DNA from: Reinekea forsetii
Lineage (GTDB): Bacteria; Pseudomonadota; Gammaproteobacteria; Pseudomonadales; Natronospirillaceae
Reading direction: 5' to 3'
Length of the DNA stretch: 64,000 bases
Assembly (NCBI RefSeq): GCF_018860385.1
Contig: NZ_JAHKPH010000012.1
Coordinates: 22,240 to 86,239, forward strand
In this document: positions 33,163 to 42,392 of the stretch, one piece after another
How the letters are laid out: every line of letters begins with the position of its first letter
Numbering within the stretch: position 1 is the first letter of the stretch
Notes under the pieces: generated by a model
Seen by the model: the letters and a program-made list of their open reading frames with translations, nothing else
Told to the model about the DNA's origin: nothing
Database searches by the model: none
Position numbers and translations under genes: made by a program

Positions 33163-34226
33163 TTGGCTTTTATCGCTTGGTTACAGCGCCACAGTAAATA
33201 ATGAATAAACACCCAGAAGTTTTTAAACGCTGGGTTGCGTGATTGCTTGTGGTGATAGCGATAATAAATTTGCTGCGCAATGCCCGCTAATCGGAACAAA
33301 CCAAACACTTCGTAAAATCTGAAATCGCTATAGCTGCCACCGGTTTTTTCTAGATATGCGCGGATCACTTCTTTTCGGCTAAACATACCTTCTAGATGCG
33401 TTGGCTGGCGACGCATGGCTTTGGCCATAAAGTCATCATCGGCTTCTACCCAATAGGCTAAGGCGTTACCTAAATCCATAAGCGGGTCACCCAAGGTGGC
33501 CAGCTCCCAATCTAGCACACCAACAATATCGCTCGGATTTTCAGAGTTAAGCACTAAGTTATCAAAGCGAAAATCGTTGTGGGTTAAGCAGATGGTTTCT
33601 TTGCTGGGTTTGTTATTCTCTAACCAGTTAATTACTTTTTTACCGGAAGGCACGTTCCAAGTTTTGGCGTCACGGTATCGTTTAGACCAACCTTCTACTT
33701 GGCGAGTAACATACCCTTCCCCTTTGGCTAACCCAATTAAACCCGATGCTTCAACATCAACACTGTGCAGTTCTACCAGTGCGTCTATCATGTTATTGCA
33801 TAGGTTTTTTACTTCCTCGGACGAAAGGGAAGCATTTTTTGGCATATTTTTTCTAGGAATAATGCCATTGAGTTTTTCCATCACGTAAAAGTCGGTACCT
33901 ATCACCGATTCATCTTGGCACAGCGCATACATGGCAGGCACATAGTGATAAACCGGCTTGAGCGCCTGCTGTATTTCAAACTCGCGCGCCATATTATGTG
34001 CGCCCTTAGCTTTTTTACCGGCCGGGGCACGTCGTAATATGAGTTCCCTATTGGAGTAAGTTAAGCAATAGGTCCAATTCGAAGCACCGCCAGCAAACTG
34101 CTTTACGCTTGGCAGTTCGTTGAGCCCTTCTATGTGGTTACTGAGCCAAGCATGCACGGCATTCACATCTAGCTCTTCGCCCGGCTGTGTTTTTTGCTGG
34201 TTATGCGTCGCCGAATTATGCGCCAT
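33159..34226 (-). CDS. APH-family phosphotransferase (ACAD10/11 kinase-like)
   Basis: 355-residue kinase-like protein with the aminoglycoside-phosphotransferase fold: LILRRAPAG near residue 62, the catalytic loop LTHNDFRFDNLVL with Asp, and VGVLDWELATLGDPLMDLG for metal binding. It matches the kinase domain that precedes acyl-CoA dehydrogenase in animal ACAD10/ACAD11, where 4-hydroxyacyl-CoAs are phosphorylated. Here the dehydrogenase is a separate gene two positions upstream. It overlaps both neighbours (11 and 4 bases). Confidence 0.88.
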   Translation of the reverse strand: MAHNSATHNQQKTQPGEELDVNAVHAWLSNHIEGLNELPSVKQFAGGASNWTYCLTYSNRELILRRAPAGKKAKGAHNMAREFEIQQALKPVYHYVPAMYALCQDESVIGTDFYVMEKLNGIIPRKNMPKNASLSSEEVKNLCNNMIDALVELHSVDVEASGLIGLAKGEGYVTRQVEGWSKRYRDAKTWNVPSGKKVINWLENNKPSKETICLTHNDFRFDNLVLNSENPSDIVGVLDWELATLGDPLMDLGNALAYWVEADDDFMAKAMRRQPTHLEGMFSRKEVIRAYLEKTGGSYSDFRFYEVFGLFRLAGIAQQIYYRYHHKQSRNPAFKNFWVFIHYLLWRCNQAIKAK

Positions 34227-35031
34227 TTTCGTAACCCTTTACCGTGAATTGCTTAGATTTTTTTGCCATGAGCCAAAAATAAAACTTCGGCAACCAACGC
34301 TTAAGCGAATAAATGCGCCCGCCATCGGCATGGGTAATCACCATGAACTTCTTATTGTGAACCGCCTTAAATGCAGCCTCGGCAACTTCCTCTGCAGTCA
34401 CGGTTCCTCGTTCAACTAACTTAGTGACCACCGATTGCATGTCGGATTGTTCTTCGGGCAATGATTTATCTAAATTCGTTTTTACAAAGGCTGGGCACAA
34501 TACAGACACACCAATATTAAATGGGCTTAGCTCTAGCTTCATGGTTTCACTGAAAGCAACCAATGCGGCCTTCGATGCATTGTAAGACCCCATAAATGGC
34601 ATAGACGTGATGCCGGCCTGAGACGCAACGTTTACAATATGGCCTGTTTTATTTTTTCTCATATCCGGCACATATAATTTTGCTAACCGTACACAGCCAA
34701 GTAAATTAATGTCGAGCACCCATTGCCAAGCTTTTAACGACTCGCCTTCTATCGACCCAGCCGTCGGCACACCGGCGCTGTTAATGAGCACATCTAGCGC
34801 ACCGATATGTTCATCTGTGTAGCGTTTAACTGCCGCTAAACTTTCATCGTCGGTCACATCGCAAGCAACAAAATGCCCTTGCCCACCGGCTTCGTTTATT
34901 GCGTTTATTGTGGCTTGGGCTAATGCTTCCGTTCTGTCGGCGACACAAACCGTTGCACCTGTGCTCGCCCACCGCTTAGCCATCGCCAAACCCAAACCTG
35001 AAGCGCCGCCAGTAATCAGTACTTTTTTCAT
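34216..35031 (-). CDS. Short-chain dehydrogenase/reductase
   Basis: 271-residue SDR: cofactor motif TGGASGLGLAMAKRW, then NSAGVPTAG near 85, the catalytic Ser in VASQAGITS near 135 and Tyr-x3-Lys in YNASKAA near 151. The C-terminal tail of about 35 residues (YSLKRWLPKFYFWLMAKK) is hydrophobic and basic and may touch the membrane. It overlaps the acyl-CoA dehydrogenase gene by 4 bases (ATGA), so it belongs to the same lipid-degradation operon. Confidence 0.88.
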   Translation of the reverse strand: MKKVLITGGASGLGLAMAKRWASTGATVCVADRTEALAQATINAINEAGGQGHFVACDVTDDESLAAVKRYTDEHIGALDVLINSAGVPTAGSIEGESLKAWQWVLDINLLGCVRLAKLYVPDMRKNKTGHIVNVASQAGITSMPFMGSYNASKAALVAFSETMKLELSPFNIGVSVLCPAFVKTNLDKSLPEEQSDMQSVVTKLVERGTVTAEEVAEAAFKAVHNKKFMVITHADGGRIYSLKRWLPKFYFWLMAKKSKQFTVKGYENGA

Positions 35032-36263
35032 GATGCTTTTCCTTTGAGGTGTTTGGCAATTTCTAAACGTGAGACCATGTGACGATGCACTTCATCGGGG
35101 CCATCGGCAATGCGTAAAATACGCGCCATGGCCGCAAAAGACGCGAGCGGCGTATCATCGGAGACACCTGCGCCGCCATGCATTTGAATGGCCATATCGA
35201 CCACATCTTGCAGCATGTTTGGTACCGCAACTTTAATAGCCGAAATTTCAGTCATGGCGTTTTTAACGCCAAAGTTATCTATTTTCCAAGCCGCGTTTAA
35301 CGTGAGCAACCTGGCTTGATCAATTTGAATGCGCGCTTGAGCAATGCGCTCGGTATTTCCGCCTAATTGAATGATGGGCTTGCCAAAGGCTTGGCGTGAA
35401 AGCCCTCGTTGAATTGCCATCGCTAACGCTCTTTCGGCTGCGCCTATAGCACGCATACAGTGATGAATTCGCCCTGGGCCTAAGCGACCTTGCGCAATCG
35501 CAAAGCCTTTTCCAAGGTCCCATATGAGGTTTTCTTTTGGAACACGAACGTTTGTGAATGTTACTTCACCATGTCCATAGGGTGCATCGTACTCACCATA
35601 GGCCGTCAACATGCGCTTAATGCTTACTCCAGGTGCATCTAAAGGTACTAGCGCCATAGAATGTCGTTCGTGTTTTGCCGCGTCAGGCTTTGATAGGCCC
35701 ATAACAATAGCCACTTTTGCATTGGGGTGGCCCAACCCAGTGCTCCACCACTTGCGGCCATTAATCACTAACTCATCGCCTTCGGCTGCTATGGTGGCCT
35801 TCATGTTCGTTGCATCACTTGAGGCCACCTCTGGCTCTGTCATACAAAAAACCGATCGAATGTCTCCGGCGAGCAAAGGCTTAAGCCATTGCTGTTTTTG
35901 GGCGTCAGATCCAAAGTGATACAGCACTTCCATATTACCGGTATCGGGCGCATTGCAGTTAAAAATTTCCGGAGCAAATATCACTTTACCGGTGGCTTCT
36001 GCGAGTGGCGCATATTCGCTACAGGTTAGCCCTTGGCCCAATTGAGCATCGGGTAGAAAGAGATTCCACAGCCCTTGCGCTTTCGCGTCTTTTTTTAGCT
36101 GCTCTACTTCATCTAAGGTACGCCATTCTTGCCAATTTCCCGTTGGATTTAGAGCTCGGTTTGCGGCCAAAACAGACTGCTCCACCGGCAGAACCTTTTC
36201 ATTCATAAATTGATTGAGTTGCGCGAGATAATCATTACTTCGTTCTGAATTGGAAAAATCCAT
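35028..36263 (-). CDS. Acyl-CoA dehydrogenase
   Basis: 411-residue FAD enzyme: FCMTEPEVASSDATN (flavin contact), GRKWWSTGLGHPNAKVAIVMG, RRRIHHCMRA-like stretch (GPGRIHHCMRAIGAAERAL), SRQAFGKPI and the C-terminal IQMHGGAGVSDDTPLA. It belongs to the ACAD10/11-like long-chain subfamily. The ATG at 36261-36263 has AGGTG 6 bases upstream; an ATG 8 codons earlier is less likely. It leads a five-gene operon with two SDRs, a phosphotransferase and a histidine phosphatase. Such sets are thought to degrade unusual or hydroxylated acyl chains. Confidence 0.92.
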   Translation of the reverse strand: MDFSNSERSNDYLAQLNQFMNEKVLPVEQSVLAANRALNPTGNWQEWRTLDEVEQLKKDAKAQGLWNLFLPDAQLGQGLTCSEYAPLAEATGKVIFAPEIFNCNAPDTGNMEVLYHFGSDAQKQQWLKPLLAGDIRSVFCMTEPEVASSDATNMKATIAAEGDELVINGRKWWSTGLGHPNAKVAIVMGLSKPDAAKHERHSMALVPLDAPGVSIKRMLTAYGEYDAPYGHGEVTFTNVRVPKENLIWDLGKGFAIAQGRLGPGRIHHCMRAIGAAERALAMAIQRGLSRQAFGKPIIQLGGNTERIAQARIQIDQARLLTLNAAWKIDNFGVKNAMTEISAIKVAVPNMLQDVVDMAIQMHGGAGVSDDTPLASFAAMARILRIADGPDEVHRHMVSRLEIAKHLKGKAS

Positions 36264-36317
36264 AACACACCTTTTTTTATTGGGCATCCATGCTTTAAGA
36301 ATTGGATAGATTGACTC

Positions 36318-36345
36318 AGTGTACGCAAGCCCTTACTGTGAACAA
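36318..36345 (-). promoter_or_regulatory. Putative promoter of the acyl-CoA dehydrogenase operon
   Basis: On the minus strand TTGTTC (36340-36345) and TACACT (36318-36323) are 16 bases apart, 55 bases upstream of the start codon. Nearby, the palindrome TGAAT-TTT-ATTCA (36371-36383) lies just before the divergent LysR gene and may be its autoregulatory site. Confidence 0.4.
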
Positions 36346-36385
36346 AATGAAATATATTTGACCCATACTATGAATTTTATTCAAT

Positions 36386-37318
36386 ATGATTAGCCTAAAA
36401 TCGATCGCTCAACTGGATCTCAACTTGCTCAAGGTGCTGGAAGCCCTATACCAGCATGAAAATATGACGCGTACTGCTGAAGCGTTAAATATCACGCCTT
36501 CAGCGGTGAGCCATTCTGTAAAACGACTGCGTGAAGCCTTAGGTGACCCACTGTTTACTCGCCAAGGTTCAACCATGAAGCCCACACCTGTTTGCAGACG
36601 GGTTATGCCAGAAATAATCTCCACCCTGAGCCAGTTAAGACGATCACTGCAAACCTTAGGTGCCTTTGACCCACTTTCGGCATCGCAAACTGTTGTGCTC
36701 GCCATTCACGATGCCTTAGAGCCGCTATTCTTCCCGTCTGTCCTAGCTTATTTTGGCAAGGTCGCTCCAAATTTGGAGTTTCATAGCGTTAAAATAGAAC
36801 GAGATTCCTTGCCTATGCAATTAGAGTCTGGCGCGATAGATTTTGCGATCGATGTCGCTCGCCCACTGTCCAACCCTATAGGGCATGATTTAATCGCCTC
36901 TTCCGGATTTTGCTGTTTGGGTGGCAAAAAGTACTTTCCAAAAAGAGAACTCACCGTAGAGCATTACCGGCAACTTAACCACATAACGGTGTCTAACCGC
37001 CCGACTGGTCGAGTGTTAGAAGATATTGCTTTCGCAACCTTAGGCATTAACCGAACGGTGAAAGCGCGTTGCCAAAGTTACGCAACGGCAACGTCTTTAT
37101 TGACTCAGCAGCAGTCTATTTTAACACTGCCAAGATCGTTGGCTGACGCCTTTACCGATTTAGAGCTTTGTATTATGCCGTTGCCTTTTGATGTGCCGAG
37201 TGTGGATACGCATTTATATTGGCACGAACACACCCAAGCCGATGGCTTTTTGGCATGGCTTCGAGAGCATTTGCTGAACAGTTTGCAAAGCCAAACAGGC
37301 ATAAAAAAAGAGCCCTGA
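36386..37318 (+). CDS. LysR-family transcriptional regulator
   Basis: 310 residues. An N-terminal helix-turn-helix (LNLLKVLEALYQHENMTRTA...ITPSAVSHSVKRLREALGDPLF) is followed by a LysR effector-binding domain. The sequence is closest in style to the LeuO/NodD-like branch. It is divergent from the acyl-CoA dehydrogenase operon, its most likely target. No Shine-Dalgarno sequence was seen. The last codons overlap a bidirectional terminator. Confidence 0.9.
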   Translation: MISLKSIAQLDLNLLKVLEALYQHENMTRTAEALNITPSAVSHSVKRLREALGDPLFTRQGSTMKPTPVCRRVMPEIISTLSQLRRSLQTLGAFDPLSASQTVVLAIHDALEPLFFPSVLAYFGKVAPNLEFHSVKIERDSLPMQLESGAIDFAIDVARPLSNPIGHDLIASSGFCCLGGKKYFPKRELTVEHYRQLNHITVSNRPTGRVLEDIAFATLGINRTVKARCQSYATATSLLTQQQSILTLPRSLADAFTDLELCIMPLPFDVPSVDTHLYWHEHTQADGFLAWLREHLLNSLQSQTGIKKEP

Positions 37319-37330
37319 GGCTCTTTTTTT
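37303..37330. terminator. Bidirectional terminator
   Basis: AAAAAAAGAGCC-CTGA-GGCTCTTTTTTT, overlapping the LysR stop codon and lying 18 bases from the convergent HU gene. Confidence 0.85.
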
Positions 37331-37347
37331 AAATTACTAAACAACGC

Positions 37348-37623
37348 TTATTTGTTGACGCTGTCTTTTAAAGCCTTACCCGCCTTAAAGGCAACGGTGT
37401 TACTTGCAGGGATTTCTATCTCTGCACCCGTTTGTGGATTCTTACCTTTACGCTTAGCACGTGAGCGCGCTTCAAAGGTGCCAAAGCCCACTAAAGTTAC
37501 CGATTCTTTCTTGGCAACTGTCTGGGTAATTTGGTCTAGCATTACGTTTAGTACTTCTGCAGCTTTATCTTTAGTTAAATCTGCATGCTCTGCAATAGCA
37601 GCAGATAGATCGGGCTTACGCAT
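37348..37623 (-). CDS. hup: HU-family DNA-binding protein
   Basis: 91-residue histone-like protein that bends and compacts DNA. It has the family core VTLVGFGTFEARSRAKRKGKNPQTGAEIEIPAS split over residues 41-73, with the RKGKNPQTG arm and the Pro that intercalates DNA, and the terminal FKAGKALKD. The start ATG has AAGGAAG upstream. About 270 bases of AT-rich sequence, likely its promoter region, separate it from the divergent ubiC. Confidence 0.95.
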   Translation of the reverse strand: MRKPDLSAAIAEHADLTKDKAAEVLNVMLDQITQTVAKKESVTLVGFGTFEARSRAKRKGKNPQTGAEIEIPASNTVAFKAGKALKDSVNK

Positions 37624-37894
37624 GGTAACTTCCTTTTATGTCTCTTATTGTTATAACTAGCAATCTCACTCTAAAAACAGCCAGCAAAGCGCTGTAAAAG
37701 GTGTGACTATGCCCCTAGACTACCTAGTTCTCACCTGCCTTGCCAAGCCTTAAATTCCAAATACTCCGCCTTCGAACGTTAAATTCGTAAAAAATTGCTA
37801 TTTTTCAAGCAGTTATCGAGCATATATTGACCAAAAATAACATTTGGCATTCAACATAGTAGAGCACCTCAGGTACACTGGCGCTTTTTAATAA

Positions 37895-38419
37895 ATGACT
37901 AATGCAGTGGAAACCTTAACTTTCGATTTAGACACACGTAGCCACTCTTGGTTTACGCCCAGCGCTTTTCCTGAACCGATTCCAGACGAAATGGGATATT
38001 GGCTGTTTTTGCCTGGCAGTTTGACCGAAGCGCTGCGCCAACGTACGGATAGTTTTTCGGTGGCTGTGATTGAAGAAACGCTCATCAACAGTACTGATCC
38101 GAGCCTCAATGCCGCCCATACGAAGGAAAAAGCCGAGTATTTTTCACGTAAAGTAGCGCTGAAAAACCACCAAGAAATTTGGGTTATGGCGCACACACTA
38201 ATACCCACTACAAGTTTAAAACAAGGCTTAGCGGAATTATCAACACTGCAAGAAAGACCCTTGGGTGAGTTGTTATTCGCCGACGATACGGTGCGAAAAA
38301 GCCCAACAGAAATCACGCATTTTGATACACTCTGGGGACGTCGTTCTCGCTATTGGTTACGTGAACAACCTTTACTGGTGACCGAATATTTTTTACCTGA
38401 ATTAATTAGGCAATCATGA
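37895..38419 (+). CDS. ubiC: Chorismate lyase
   Basis: Cleaves chorismate to 4-hydroxybenzoate and pyruvate, the first step of ubiquinone synthesis. The 174-residue protein has the family features: the LPGSLTEALR segment, the SRKVALKNHQEIWVMAHTLIP core with its conserved Arg and the PLGELLF turn near residue 122. It overlaps ubiA by 4 bases (ATGA), the usual ubiCA arrangement. No strong ribosome site is visible, so the exact start is a little uncertain. Confidence 0.93.
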   Translation: MTNAVETLTFDLDTRSHSWFTPSAFPEPIPDEMGYWLFLPGSLTEALRQRTDSFSVAVIEETLINSTDPSLNAAHTKEKAEYFSRKVALKNHQEIWVMAHTLIPTTSLKQGLAELSTLQERPLGELLFADDTVRKSPTEITHFDTLWGRRSRYWLREQPLLVTEYFLPELIRQS

Positions 38420-39270
38420 ATAAACTCGCGCTTTCACAATACATTAAGCTCACTCGACTCGACCGTCCTATTGGCACTTACCTTCTACTTTGGCCGACAT
38501 TAACGGCACTATGGATTGCATCGGATGGGTTTCCTTCTATTAAGAATCTCATTATTTTTACGTTGGGTGTATTATTCATGCGCTCCGCAGGTTGCGTAAT
38601 CAACGATTACGCCGATCGGAAAATAGACGGCCACGTAAAACGAACGAATACCCGCCCCCTAGCCCAAGGTTTAGTCACTGAAAAAGAAGCGTTAATACTT
38701 TTTTCTGCGTTAGTGGGTGTCTCTTTTATTTTAGTTTTACTGACAAACGCATTAACGGTTTATATGTCTTTTGTTGGTTTAGCCCTAGCGTCGCTTTATC
38801 CATTTATGAAGCGCCATACTTATTTACCACAGGTGGTGCTTGGAGCCGCCTTTGCATGGGCCATACCGATGGCTTATACCGCCGCACAAGCCCCATTGGT
38901 TGATACCGTATGGTTACTATTTACCGCCAAAGTGTTATGGACAGTAGCCTATGATACCCAGTATGCGATGGTCGATAGAGACGACGATATAAAAATTGGT
39001 GTGCGCTCAACTGCAATTTTATTTGGCGATGCCGACAAGCTAATGATCGGCGTTCTGCAACTGCTGGCGCTGCTGAGCTGGATTGCGGTAGGCGTAAAAG
39101 CCGAATTCGGTTTGGTATGGTGGTTCGCCATTGCCATTTCAGCAGGGCTAATGAGTTATCAACAGTGGTTAATCCGACATCGAGACCGCGATGCATGTTT
39201 TCAAGCATTCTTAAATAATCATTGGCTGGGGATGGCGCTATTTATAGCCGCGGTCGTGGAACTGCTCTAA
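38416..39270 (+). CDS. ubiA: 4-hydroxybenzoate octaprenyltransferase
   Basis: Inner-membrane prenyltransferase joining the polyprenyl chain to 4-hydroxybenzoate. The 284-residue protein has about eight hydrophobic helices. It has the two aspartate-rich motifs for Mg-diphosphate: NDYADRKIDGHVKRT (near residue 62) and YDTQYAMVDRDDDIKIG (near 178), and the N-terminal RLDRPIGTYLLLWPT. It follows ubiC with a 4-base overlap and precedes phoB by about 100 bases. Confidence 0.96.
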   Translation: MNKLALSQYIKLTRLDRPIGTYLLLWPTLTALWIASDGFPSIKNLIIFTLGVLFMRSAGCVINDYADRKIDGHVKRTNTRPLAQGLVTEKEALILFSALVGVSFILVLLTNALTVYMSFVGLALASLYPFMKRHTYLPQVVLGAAFAWAIPMAYTAAQAPLVDTVWLLFTAKVLWTVAYDTQYAMVDRDDDIKIGVRSTAILFGDADKLMIGVLQLLALLSWIAVGVKAEFGLVWWFAIAISAGLMSYQQWLIRHRDRDACFQAFLNNHWLGMALFIAAVVELL

Positions 39271-39305
39271 CCTTTTAATTGGGAAAGATGGCAGAATTAT
39301 GAATT

Positions 39306-39323
39306 TTGTCATCTTAATGTCAC
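39306..39323 (+). promoter_or_regulatory. Pho box upstream of phoB
   Basis: TTGTCAT-CTTA-ATGTCAC, two 7-base repeats spaced 11 bases apart, matching the PhoB consensus CTGTCAT-N4-CTGTCAT. It lies 52 bases before the phoB start and implies autoregulation. Confidence 0.8.
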
Positions 39324-39374
39324 AAAACTTCTTTTTAATCGTGAGCTATTATGAACCCTATTCAGGAAACTGAC

Positions 39375-40076
39375 ATGGCAACACGAAGTATCTTAATCGT
39401 TGATGATGAATCGGCCATTCGCGATGTTATCGCCGCTGCGCTCGAAATGGCGGGTTATCGCGCTTTAGAAGCAAGTAACGCGCAAGACGCTCATTCAATT
39501 ATCGTCGACCAAAAGCCCGATTTAATATTACTAGATTGGATGATGCCCGGCACCAGTGGGGTTGAATTGGCGCGTCGTTTAAAACGCGATGCTTTAACTC
39601 AAGAGATTCCCATTATTATGCTCACCGCCAAAGGCGAGGAAGAACATAAAATATCAGGCTTAGATGCCGGTGCCGACGATTACATCACTAAGCCTTTTTC
39701 ACCGCGTGAATTAGTGGCTCGATTAAAAGCCGTATTACGTCGCTCTACACCGGCCGGCGTCGATACTGTAGTTGAAGTAAAAGGTTTAACGTTAGACCCG
39801 ACCAGCCACCGAGTATTTGCCGATGGCTCAGAGCTCAAGCTAGGACCCACCGAATTTAAGTTGCTGCAATTCTTTATGACTCACCCTGAACGCGCTTATA
39901 GTCGAAGCCAGTTGCTTGATCACGTTTGGGGCGGTAATGTGTATGTAGATGAACGCACAGTGGATGTACATATTCGACGCTTACGAAAGCTATTAGGTGA
40001 GCAATACAAAACACTCGTACAAACAGTGAGAGGAACGGGGTATCGATTCTCTACTCAGTCGCCAGAGAGCCTCTAA
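39375..40076 (+). CDS. phoB: Phosphate regulon response regulator PhoB
   Basis: OmpR-family activator of the phosphate-starvation regulon. The 233-residue protein has receiver-domain Asp10/Asp11, phospho-acceptor Asp54 ([10 protein letters not shown]), Lys in YITKPFSP, and the PhoB-type winged helix ([49 protein letters not shown]). The ATG at 39375 has CAGGAA upstream and gives the standard start; the frame is open 8 codons earlier. phoR follows 3 bases after the stop. Its Pho box targets include itself and pstS in this window. Confidence 0.96.
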   Translation: MATRSILIVDDESAIRDVIAAALEMAGYRALEASNAQDAHSIIVDQKPDLILLDWMMPGTSGVELARRLKRDALTQEIPIIMLTAKGEEEHKISGLDAGADDYITKPFSPRELVARLKAVLRRSTPAGVDTVVEVKGLTLDPTSHRVFADGSELKLGPTEFKLLQFFMTHPERAYSRSQLLDHVWGGNVYVDERTVDVHIRRLRKLLGEQYKTLVQTVRGTGYRFSTQSPESL

Positions 40077-40079
40077 TTT

Positions 40080-41399
40080 ATGATTCGGGATTTACGCAAA
40101 TCTCATTACAAAAACCTAGCTATTTCAGCTTCTGTGGCCGTATCAGTGGGTTTTGTATTTGGCTATCCTTGGTTATTTTTGGCCGCTGCCAGTGCCAGCT
40201 ATCTAATTTGGATTTTATACCAACAGCACCGTCTTATTTCGTGGTTAATAAAAGGGGCGAAGAACGCACCGCCCAATGCTATGGGGTTATGGGGTGTCGT
40301 GTTCGATCACCTTTACATGGTACGCAAGAAACACCGCAAGCAAGTTAGACGGTATCGTGAAACCATTCAAAAAATCCGTACATCTAATCAGGCGTTGGCC
40401 GATGGTGTTATCACTTTAGATTCCAATGGCAACATAGAATCGTGGAACAAAGCCGCCGTTAAGTTATTGAATTTGAAAAAAGTCGACGAAGGTCATTTAC
40501 TCACGAACTTGATTCGAGACCCTGAGTTCACAGACTATTACAACAAAGCACAAAACAAAGAACCGATCACTATAGAAAATCCGGCACACGCAAATCGTTC
40601 TCTGCAAATATCGATGACTGTCTACGGCGAAGGTGAGCGCTTACTATTACTACGCGATACCACTCGTTTAGAGAAGCTTGAAAAAATGCGACAAGACTTT
40701 GTTGCCAATGCCTCGCATGAACTCAAAACACCCATTACCGTTGTTCAAGGTCATCTCGAAAATATTTTAAATTTCAATGATGATATCCCTCCTGCTATGC
40801 ACAAAGCTTTGCTCAGCATGTCGACGCAAGCAAAACGTATGAACAACCTTGTCAATGATTTACTTATTCTTAGTAAACTCGATATTGACACCACTGATGC
40901 GCCAATGAAGGAGATAAACATTCCGGATTTAATGTCGCAATTAATCGAAGATGCATTGCAGTACGCGCACAGCACAGATAAGCAGTTAGACATTTCATTT
41001 CAATGCCAAACCGATGCTATGTTGCTAGGGGATATTGGACAAATAAGAACGGCGCTGAGCAACTTAATATACAACGCAGTACGTTATAGCCCGTCTCAAA
41101 AGACCATTGTCATCAGCTGGAAAAAATCGGCTCTGGGAGGCTTACTGACGGTTCAAGACCAAGGTTACGGCATTGAGCAACATCATATTCCTCGGCTTAC
41201 CGAGCGTTTTTATCGAGCCGACAAAGGCCGCTCTAGTGAAGACGGTGGCACTGGTTTAGGGTTAGCCATTGTGAAGCATATATTGAACCACCATAACGCC
41301 TACTTAGATATACAAAGCCAGCCTCATATTGGTTCAGCCTTCACCTGTATCTTTCCCAAAAAGCGACTGAGCGAATTATCTCAGCTTTCTCAAAGCTAG
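40080..41399 (+). CDS. phoR: Phosphate regulon sensor kinase PhoR
   Basis: 439-residue membrane histidine kinase. Two close N-terminal helices (about 12-45) with almost no periplasmic loop are typical of PhoR, which reads phosphate status through PstSCAB-PhoU. Then follow a charged linker, a PAS domain (about 95-195, ADGVITLDSNGNIESWN) and the acceptor His213 in NASHELKTPITV. ATPase boxes are NLIYNAVRYSP, DQGYGIE and GGTGLGLAIVKH. It shares a palindromic CTAG stop region with the convergent regulator gene. Confidence 0.96.
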   Translation: MIRDLRKSHYKNLAISASVAVSVGFVFGYPWLFLAAASASYLIWILYQQHRLISWLIKGAKNAPPNAMGLWGVVFDHLYMVRKKHRKQVRRYRETIQKIRTSNQALADGVITLDSNGNIESWNKAAVKLLNLKKVDEGHLLTNLIRDPEFTDYYNKAQNKEPITIENPAHANRSLQISMTVYGEGERLLLLRDTTRLEKLEKMRQDFVANASHELKTPITVVQGHLENILNFNDDIPPAMHKALLSMSTQAKRMNNLVNDLLILSKLDIDTTDAPMKEINIPDLMSQLIEDALQYAHSTDKQLDISFQCQTDAMLLGDIGQIRTALSNLIYNAVRYSPSQKTIVISWKKSALGGLLTVQDQGYGIEQHHIPRLTERFYRADKGRSSEDGGTGLGLAIVKHILNHHNAYLDIQSQPHIGSAFTCIFPKKRLSELSQLSQS

Positions 41400-42331
41400 C
41401 GACGAACTTGAGCAATAAACTTACTCAGCGTTTCAAGTTTTTCTTGATCATCATCGACGATGCGAACATTAAGATTTATCTTTGAGCAACTGAGTGATTT
41501 TTCAGTTAACGCAACCGATGTCACCATGGTATTTATGCGTGCCACGGCATCGGGATCGTTTTTCGGAACAATATCCACCACGACTTGATCAAGCACGGTA
41601 GGAGGAACGGTATCATCAAGCTCTACCGTCATGCTTAAGTCGGTTAAATTAATGTCTCGTAAGTCCCCTTGCCAAGCGGCCTTGGGAGAGCGCACCGCGA
41701 CTTTCGCTAATATGCTCGCTTTGGGTTTGGTTTTACCCGCTCTTACCGGCTCTTTATCGACCAATTTTGAACTGGGTGCACCCGTGGTTAGCAATGAAGC
41801 GCTGCCGGCTGAATTTGATGGCGCAGTTTTTTTAGCCACTTGCGGCGCAGCCCCTAGTAAGACTCCCGCCGACTCATTAGCCGAGCTAAATGCGGGCTTC
41901 ATAGCTGTAGCGCCTTTTAAAATAGATTTTACCAAGGCACCATGATTCACAGAGAGTAACTTAAGCACTTTTTTAAGAATTTGATCGTTACTAAATGGCT
42001 TTCCAATGTAATCGGATACGCCTGCTTGAACCGCTTCGACAACATTGGTTTTATCGCCTCGGCTGGTTACCATCATGAAGGGGGTTTTGGGTAGGCCGTT
42101 ATCATTTTCATAGGCTCGCAACCACTGCAACACCTCGATGCCGGATTTCTCGGGCATTTCCCAATCACACAACACTAAATCGTATTGCTTTTTAGACAAT
42201 AGGCTTTGAGCTTTTTTGCCATTCACGGCTTCATCTATTTGGCACTGGGCAAACTGCTGCCGTAACGTTCTTTTGACTAGGTCACGAATGAAGGAAGCAT
42301 CGTCGACTACAAGGAAACTTAAGCTAGACAT
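41396..42331 (-). CDS. Response regulator, REC plus PilZ-like domain
   Basis: 311 residues. An N-terminal receiver domain (LVVDDASFIRDLV, phospho-acceptor Asp in LVLCDWEMPEKSG, Lys in YIGKPFSND) is followed by a long Ala/Ser/Lys-rich linker (about 135-205). A C-terminal region (DLRDINLTDLSM...DIVPKNDPDAVARINTMV) resembles a PilZ-type domain, without a clear RxxxR c-di-GMP motif. Similar genes sit near pho genes in pseudomonads. It is convergent to phoR with 4 shared bases. No kinase is paired with it here. Confidence 0.75.
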   Translation of the reverse strand: MSSLSFLVVDDASFIRDLVKRTLRQQFAQCQIDEAVNGKKAQSLLSKKQYDLVLCDWEMPEKSGIEVLQWLRAYENDNGLPKTPFMMVTSRGDKTNVVEAVQAGVSDYIGKPFSNDQILKKVLKLLSVNHGALVKSILKGATAMKPAFSSANESAGVLLGAAPQVAKKTAPSNSAGSASLLTTGAPSSKLVDKEPVRAGKTKPKASILAKVAVRSPKAAWQGDLRDINLTDLSMTVELDDTVPPTVLDQVVVDIVPKNDPDAVARINTMVTSVALTEKSLSCSKINLNVRIVDDDQEKLETLSKFIAQVRR

Positions 42332-42392
42332 GTATGAAGGATCTCTATTTTTGTATCGTTAAGCATAGCCGAACATCAAAACATTGCCGACA

